Translations under genes and position numbers: made by a program | DNA from: Rhynchopus sp. YZ270_cl-10 | Taxonomy: Eukaryota; Euglenozoa; Diplonemea; Diplonemida; Diplonemidae | NCBI GenBank assembly: GCA_964035575.1 | Contig: OZ037863.1 | Span: forward strand, 350,001 to 414,000 | Direction of reading: 5' to 3' | DNA: 64,000 bases | Shown: piece by piece, positions 58,352 to 64,000 of the stretch | How positions within the stretch are numbered: position 1 is the first letter of the stretch | Layout of the letters: every line of letters starts with the position of its first letter | The notes under the pieces: model-generated | What the model was told of the DNA's origin: nothing | The model's input: the letters and a program-made list of their open reading frames with translations, nothing else | The model's database searches: none

Positions 58352-58378
58352 TTCATATCCAGGGTTTCCGCGTAGGCT

Positions 58379-58407
58379 TTTGGTCCCCCCCGCCCGGGGG
58401 GACCAAA
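58379..58407. other. Perfect 12-bp hairpin with C/G core
   Basis: TTTGGTCCCCCC and its complement around a 5-nt loop, between two hAT-like elements and next to a long A-run. Confidence 0.7.
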
Positions 58408-58450
58408 TTTTGAAAATCGCAAAAAAAAAAAAAAAAAAAAAAGGAGAAAA

Positions 58451-59270
58451 CAGGGTTCTATACAGCATTCCGCCCACGAGGGGCTGGCTCGGTCAGAATC
58501 GGTTTGACTCGGTCAGCCCAAAAAAAAATTTTCCCCCCTCCACAGGGAATTATATAGGTTTTGGGGTTTTTCGCTGAAACTCGGTCGAGCCCGGTCCCCA
58601 ACCCAGCTCAAGTTGGGGGCCTCCGGCGGAATGTGAGAATCCCTCGGTTATCCAACTGCGGAGTTCGGCACTTCATTGAAGCAATTCGTGCACCAGGCAC
58701 AAGTGGTACACGAATTGTCTGTAGCCTCAGTACATTTATAACAAAGAAAGGGCGGTCACGGCACCCAAAGCGAAGCCACGGTACACAACATTTCTAAAAA
58801 AAAGTTGACACAAAACGGCACTGTCGCTGGTAATTGTGGTCAGCTTCCGTAATTTTACTCCCCTGTTTTTCTAAAACGAAAGTTTCTGGCGAAGCCACGG
58901 TACGCAACATTTCTAAAAATTGCGCTTAAAATTGCACATTTTTACTGCAAAAGTATATCATGGGAAGGGTGGGTTGCAATCTTGCGCCGCAGGCGCACGG
59001 TACGCTACTTTTATTATTTCGCCATGTTGCATGCTTCCTTTTCCTTCGGCGTTTGACCAATTGAGTCGCGTTTTGGCTGTGACGGGGTCACTTTGTTCAT
59101 GAGGCCAGTTCTGGTCACTCTCAGAGGCTTGTGTGAGGTACCAAAATTTCCACCCCAAGATTTGGAAAAAAAATCTGAGATTTATAAAAAAAAAAAAAAA
59201 ATAACGGCTGACCGAGTCAACGTCTGACTCGGTCAGACCGACCGAGTGACCGGACCTGTATAGAACCCTG
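58451..59270. mobile_element. hAT-like non-autonomous element Z
   Basis: 820 bp with perfect 15-bp terminal inverted repeats (CAGGGTTCTATACAG). AGAAAA abuts both ends (six matching bases, short of the usual eight). CTCGGTCAG repeats lie near both ends in opposite orientation. The interior includes 58595-58785, shared with 54090-54285, and 58870-59145, shared inverted with 56755-57010. No transposase. Confidence 0.85.
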
Positions 59271-59280
59271 AGAAAATGCA

Positions 59281-59440
59281 GCATGAGGCACACTGGGTAG
59301 TACGGTGCGACGCACGGTTTCATATGCACCTGTGACCCCATCGTGAGCAGCAATCGGTTCGATTAGTCCAAAGAAGACAGAAAAAAGAGGAGAAAAAAAA
59401 GGACGTAGCGTACCGTGCGCCTGCGGCGCTGAATTGTTTC
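59281..59440. repeat. Diverged relative of element Y interior
   Basis: GTGACCCCATCGTGAGCAGC, ATCGGTTCGATTAGTCCAAA and the GTACCGTGCGCC hairpin follow the same order as in Y1. 59441-59662 is the 3' side of gene G with nothing else seen. Confidence 0.6.
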
Positions 59441-59662
59441 TCACCAGTGCACACAATCAAATGGAGTCCCAAGGTTTTGCGCGACTCCTCAAATTGTCTG
59501 CACCTACCCAACAAACACCATCACCGTCTCAGCTTCATTCACCTGCCTGCGCAACATGCAAATCACTGAAGTCGACAATCTTTCAACCAAGCAGGGATAC
59601 CCGCAGTATGTAGTACAGTAAGAAAGGAAAGAAAATAGCAAAACAACACTTTCTTGGGGTTT

Positions 59663-62600
59663 TCATAAAAGCATCAATTCTTCTCCAGCATCAGCCTGCA
59701 CTTCTTCCACTGTGGGGTACAGCTCAGCATCGTCGAGCGACATCTCAAAGAGAGGGTTCTCAAACTCCTTCACACGCTGCTTCTTTTGCAGACGGCAAAA
59801 CGCAGCAACAACACACACAGCCACCACGAGCACGCCCACACCGATGCCGACATAAAGGACAACGTTGCTGCTCCCACCCGACTCCTCCGGCTGCAGTGGT
59901 GCTGCCTCACGCTCACATGTGTGCGTCCCGTCTGTCAGAGTCAGGGTTGTGTTGTCCTCACACTTGGCCGCATCGCACACACCATTGTGCTGCACTGTGT
60001 ACGACGCGTCTGTGCGTGCACAGGTCACCCCGTGGCTCACAGACACACCATCAGAGGAAAGTGCTTCCGACAGGTCAACCTTCCCCGAAAGTGCGTCTGC
60101 GAGTTTTGCTGTGCTGGCACGCACCATCCCCACCACAAGGACGCCGCCATCCGACACCACAACACGCATGTCCGTCACAATGCCCAGTGCTTCGCTCATT
60201 GTTTCCTCAAAGCTTTCCCTCGTCGTTGCTGTTGTCCACAAAGGCCCTGCCTCCACTCCGTAGTACTCCACAGCAAACGCCATCGGCACTGTCACGTCGT
60301 CCGCAAGCAGGCACAGAGGTACACCAGTGGGGTGCACGTAGCCCTGTGTGTGGCACACACACGTCCCAGCATTGCACGTCGCCTTCGGGTCAAGCCTCCC
60401 ACTGCGACAGTCTTTGTCAGTTGTGCACAGAGCCTTCACAGCAGGAGCTGACGGTGCAAAAGTGGCACCAGCAGGCTGGTCTGTTGGGGTGGCTGTCGGA
60501 AGTGCCGTGTCAGGTGCAGAGGTACGAGGAGCAAAAGAAGCACCATCAGGAAGGTTTGTGGGGGTGGCTGTGTCAGGTGCAGGTGTGGGTGTTGTTGTCG
60601 GAAGTGCTGTGTCAGGTGCAGAGGTACCAGGAACATAAGAAGCACCATCAGGAAGGTTTGTTGGGGTGGCTGTGTCAGGTGCAGCTGTGGGTGTTGCTGT
60701 CGGAAGTGCTGTGTCAGGTGCGGGTGTTGGTACAGAGGTACGAGGAGGACGAGAAACACCGGCAGGAAGGCTTGTGGGGGTGGCTGTGTCAGGTGCGGCT
60801 GTAGGTGTTGTTGTCGGAGGAGCATGAGAGACACCAGCAGGAAGGTTTGTAGCTGGTATTGTCGGAAGTGCTGTGTCAGGTGCGGGGGACACTGGAGCTG
60901 AAGAAGGCACAAGGGTGGGTACGTCAGTCACGGCAACAGCAATTGGGGAATTAGTTGCAGGAATCATTGTGGATCCAGGAGACATCGGTGCTGAAGAAGG
61001 AAGTGGTGTGAGAGGGGAGAAAGTGGCAGCTACGGCACCTCCACAACTCCAAGTCAACACAAAATCGGAGTCATCGGAATCCTGATACCGGTTGTGCAAA
61101 GTAATGTTGAAGTTTCCTGCAACACTGAAGCTTCCATTGAAAGTGGTCGTGTACCTGTCAGTGCGCAAAATGGTCCCGTTGCTGTTCATGAATGTGAATA
61201 CGCCATTTGACTGTTGAGAGGACAAGGCAGCAATGTCAAGTGTTCCTGTGCAGGGAATAAGCCAACTGTAAATCGCCAGTTCTGAAAACATCCGCTCATA
61301 CGTCCCAGCAGGCGGCAGTGTCAGGTTTGTGGAAGCATCAAAGCCTGCTGCAGGCACAACTGCAGGTCCAGTGTGGCACACCCACTCAAAGGTGATTTTG
61401 TTTTCTCTGTAGTTACTCCTCCCCTTCGTGTCATTGAACACAACCATCATCTCACCGTTGGCAGGGTAAGTGGCAATGTAACGTTCCCGGTCATCAACCA
61501 ATGATGTGAGCACGTACCCATCACTGTTTTGAAGTGACACTCTCCCGCCGTTCCTGGACGTGCTGATGTTTCTGAACGTGACCTCAACTGTTCCCACACA
61601 CTGAAATGTCCAGCACTCAACGTACTCTGCTTGAACGGGTGCTCTGATTGTGGCAACCAAAGGTGGCGACAACAGCGCTTCGCACGGGGCACGTGGAACA
61701 ACTGTTGGTGCGGGTGTTGGTGGGAGTGTTGGTGCTGGTGCGGGTGTACCCGCAGACCATGGTGTTGGTGCGGGGGTTGGTGCGAGTGTTGGTACAGAGG
61801 TACGAGGAGCGTAAGAAGCACCAGCAGGACGGCTTGTTGGGGTGGCTGTGTCAGCTGTGGGTGTTGTTGTCGGAAGTTCAGAGGTACCAGGAGCGTAAGA
61901 AGCACCATCAGGCAGGTTTGTTGGGGTGGCTGTGTCAGGTGTAGGTGTTGTTGTCGGAAGTGATGTGTCAGGTGCAGAGGTACCAGGAGCAGAAGAAGCA
62001 CCAGCAGGAAGGTTTGTGGGGGTGACTGTCGGAAGTGCTGTGTGATGTGCGGGTGTTGGTACAGAGGTACGAGGAGCGTAAGAAGCACCAGCAGGACGGC
62101 TTGTTGGGGTGGCTGTGTCAGCTGTGGGTGTTGTTGTCGGAAGTTCAGAGGTACCAGGAGCGTAAGAAGCACCATCAGGCAGGTTTGTTGGGGTGGCTGT
62201 GTCAGGTGTAGGTGTTGTTGTCGGAAGTGATGTGTCAGGTGCAGAGGTACCAGGAGCAGAAGAAGCACCGGCAGGAAGTCTTGTGGGGGTGGCTGTGTCA
62301 GGTGCGGCTGTGGCACTTCCACAACTCCAAGCAAGTGTGAATTCTGAGTCAGGTGTGTACGAATAGAGAACACGCATAGTAATTATGAAGTTGTCAGCAA
62401 CATTGAACTTCTTGTTGAAACTGAAAGAGCCTTCACCGGTGTGCAGGATGGCCCCCTGGTTATTGATAAATTGGAACGTGGCTGAGTACCCCCTGAAGAT
62501 GGAGGCAGCAGCAATGTCAAGTGTTCCTGTGCAGGGAATAAGCCAATTGACATTCGACTGCTCCGAATACATCCGCTCATACGTCCCAGCAGGCGGCAGT

Positions 62601-64000
62601 GTCAGGTATGTGGAAGCATCAAAGCCTGCTGCAGGCACAACTGCAGGTCCTGTGTTGCACACCCACTCGAAGGTGAAGACGCTGGCTTCATAGTAACTAT
62701 ACCCACTCGTGTCGTTCAACACAACCATCATCTCACCGTTGGCAGGGTAAGTGGCAATGTAACGTTCCCGGCTGTCAACCAATGATGTCAGCACGTATCC
62801 ATCACTGTTTTGAAGTGTCACTCTCGATTCGTCACTTCCGCTCCTGATGTTTCTGAACGTAACCTCAACTGTTCCCACACACTGAAATGTCCAGCACTCA
62901 GAGTATGCTGCACGAATCGGTGCTTTGACTGAGGCAACCAACGGTGGTGATGACAGCGACTGACATGGGGAGAGTGGAATAAGTGTTGGTGGTGCACGTG
63001 TCTCAGGTGCAGGTGTCAGATCGTGTGAGGGAAGGTCTGGTCTTGTCCCTCCACAACTCCAAGCAAGTGTAAACTCTGAGTCAGGTGTGTACGAATAGAG
63101 AACACGCATAGTAATGATGAAGTTGTCAGCAACATTGAACTTCTTGTTGAAACTGAAAGAGCCCTCACCGGTGTGCAGGATGGCCCCCTGGTTATTGATA
63201 AATTGGAACGTGGCTGAGTACCCCCTGAAGATGGAGGCAGCAGCAATGTCAAGTGTTCCTGTGCAGGGAATAAGCCAATTGACACTCGACTGCTCCGAAT
63301 ACATCCGCTCATACGTCCCAGCAGGCGGCAGTGTCAGGTATGTGGAAGCATCAAAGCCTGCTGCAGGCACAACTGCAGGTCCTGTGTTGCACACCCACTC
63401 GAAGGTGAAGACGCTGGCTTCATAGTAACTATACCCACTCGTGTCGTTCAACACAACCATCATCTCACCGTTGGCAGGGTAAGTCGCAATGTAACGTTCC
63501 CGGCTGTCAACCAAAGATGTAAGCACGTACCCATCACTGTTTTGAAGTGTCACTCTCGATTCGTCACTTCCGCTCCTGATGTTTCTGAACGTAACCTCAA
63601 CTGTTCCCACACACTGAAATGTCCAGCACTCAGAGTATGCTGCACGAATCGGTGCTTTGACTGAGGCAACCAACGGTGGCGCTGAAAGCGACTCACACGG
63701 GGAGAGTGGGGTAAGTGTTGGTGGTGCACGTGTCTCTGGTGCAGATGTCAGATCGTGTGAGGGAAGGTCTGGTCTTGTCCCTCCACAACTCCAAGCAAGT
63801 GTAAACTCTGAGTCAGGTGTGTACGAATAGAGAACACGCATAGTAATTATGAAGTTGTCAGCAACATTGAACTTCTTGTTGAAACTGAAAGAGCCTTCAC
63901 CGGTGTGCAGGATGGCCCCCTGGTTATTGATAAATTGGAACGTGGCTGAGTACCCCCTGAAGATGGAGGCAGCAGCAATGTCAAGTGTTCCTGTGCAGGG
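59663..64000 (-). CDS. Surface protein G (class 2), 5' end outside window
   Basis: The frame is open from the right edge to TGA at 59663, about 1445 codons. The start and signal peptide lie beyond the window. The part in view begins within a second CUB-like half. Two nearly identical pairs follow (about 730-bp period, with a distinctive Y-S-Y-T-P-D-S-E-F loop). Then there is an internal Thr/Pro stalk of about 190 residues, and a third pair of the E/F type (S-T-S-R-N-G-G-R). A second Thr/Pro stalk, EGF-like knot, SEA-like insert, transmembrane helix and tail with N-P-L-F and Y-P-T-V close the protein, which ends E-E-L-M-L-L. Two stalks in one protein suggest fusion of two family members by recombination. 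The internal stalk itself holds a duplicated block of about 80 residues. Confidence 0.87.
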   Translation of the reverse strand, partial: PCTGTLDIAAASIFRGYSATFQFINNQGAILHTGEGSFSFNKKFNVADNFIITMRVLYSYTPDSEFTLAWSCGGTRPDLPSHDLTSAPETRAPPTLTPLSPCESLSAPPLVASVKAPIRAAYSECWTFQCVGTVEVTFRNIRSGSDESRVTLQNSDGYVLTSLVDSRERYIATYPANGEMMVVLNDTSGYSYYEASVFTFEWVCNTGPAVVPAAGFDASTYLTLPPAGTYERMYSEQSSVNWLIPCTGTLDIAAASIFRGYSATFQFINNQGAILHTGEGSFSFNKKFNVADNFIITMRVLYSYTPDSEFTLAWSCGGTRPDLPSHDLTPAPETRAPPTLIPLSPCQSLSSPPLVASVKAPIRAAYSECWTFQCVGTVEVTFRNIRSGSDESRVTLQNSDGYVLTSLVDSRERYIATYPANGEMMVVLNDTSGYSYYEASVFTFEWVCNTGPAVVPAAGFDASTYLTLPPAGTYERMYSEQSNVNWLIPCTGTLDIAAASIFRGYSATFQFINNQGAILHTGEGSFSFNKKFNVADNFIITMRVLYSYTPDSEFTLAWSCGSATAAPDTATPTRLPAGASSAPGTSAPDTSLPTTTPTPDTATPTNLPDGASYAPGTSELPTTTPTADTATPTSRPAGASYAPRTSVPTPAHHTALPTVTPTNLPAGASSAPGTSAPDTSLPTTTPTPDTATPTNLPDGASYAPGTSELPTTTPTADTATPTSRPAGASYAPRTSVPTLAPTPAPTPWSAGTPAPAPTLPPTPAPTVVPRAPCEALLSPPLVATIRAPVQAEYVECWTFQCVGTVEVTFRNISTSRNGGRVSLQNSDGYVLTSLVDDRERYIATYPANGEMMVVFNDTKGRSNYRENKITFEWVCHTGPAVVPAAGFDASTNLTLPPAGTYERMFSELAIYSWLIPCTGTLDIAALSSQQSNGVFTFMNSNGTILRTDRYTTTFNGSFSVAGNFNITLHNRYQDSDDSDFVLTWSCGGAVAATFSPLTPLPSSAPMSPGSTMIPATNSPIAVAVTDVPTLVPSSAPVSPAPDTALPTIPATNLPAGVSHAPPTTTPTAAPDTATPTSLPAGVSRPPRTSVPTPAPDTALPTATPTAAPDTATPTNLPDGASYVPGTSAPDTALPTTTPTPAPDTATPTNLPDGASFAPRTSAPDTALPTATPTDQPAGATFAPSAPAVKALCTTDKDCRSGRLDPKATCNAGTCVCHTQGYVHPTGVPLCLLADDVTVPMAFAVEYYGVEAGPLWTTATTRESFEETMSEALGIVTDMRVVVSDGGVLVVGMVRASTAKLADALSGKVDLSEALSSDGVSVSHGVTCARTDASYTVQHNGVCDAAKCEDNTTLTLTDGTHTCEREAAPLQPEESGGSSNVVLYVGIGVGVLVVAVCVVAAFCRLQKKQRVKEFENPLFEMSLDDAELYPTVEEVQADAGEELMLL

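Overview
The window looks like nuclear DNA of a single-celled eukaryote that I cannot place to genus. Pointers to a eukaryote are an SFT2-type Golgi membrane protein, a non-LTR retrotransposon, hAT-like and piggyBac-like DNA transposons, secretory proteins with signal peptides and stalks, and long low-complexity intergenic tracts. Coding frames are long and show no obvious introns. TAA, TAG and TGA all end genes, so the code is standard. Every supported host gene, and the LINE, lies on the minus strand.

The main content is a head-to-tail array of seven paralogous genes for large type I surface proteins, here called A (1420-12003), B (17509-21141), C (23062-25155), D (35701-39333), E (42115-46665), F (49468-52857) and G (59663 to beyond the right edge). 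Each complete gene encodes a near-identical signal peptide, two to four copies of a module of about 244 residues (a pair of CUB-like halves), a Thr/Pro-rich stalk, a small Cys-rich EGF-like knot, one transmembrane helix and a short tail. Short loops vary while the scaffold is almost invariant, as in antigen or recognition families. Two C-terminal classes exist: A-C have a short acidic tail, while D-G carry an extra juxtamembrane domain and a tail with NPLF and dileucine-like motifs. Gene A is broken by a 7.76 kb LINE with an 18-bp target duplication and by an in-frame stop. The LINE is unusual: its first ORF joins an RNase H-like segment, an OTU-protease domain and a coiled coil, and its 3' ORF ends in tandem Cys/His modules.

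Layout: 1-580 SFT2-like gene; 731-25880 genes A, B and C with repeated 5' and 3' flanking blocks, one of them split by a TIR element and a 250-bp satellite; 26490-28085 a coiled-coil protein gene; 28258-29543 long (GGA)n tracts; 30088-31881 a secreted X8 plus GH26-like protein lacking the expected nucleophile; 33043-34000 a foldback element; 34873-35419 a hAT element; 35701-52857 genes D, E and F separated by dispersed repeats, a 9-bp minisatellite and another hAT element; 53124-53319 a stray piece of the GH26-like gene; 54000-59450 a nest of hAT-like elements, one containing a piggyBac-like element; 59663-64000 gene G.

Apart from the surface-protein family the genes do not form an evident pathway. 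The array, its shared flanks, its homogenised modules and its surrounding repeats read as a recombination-prone locus that generates surface-protein variants.
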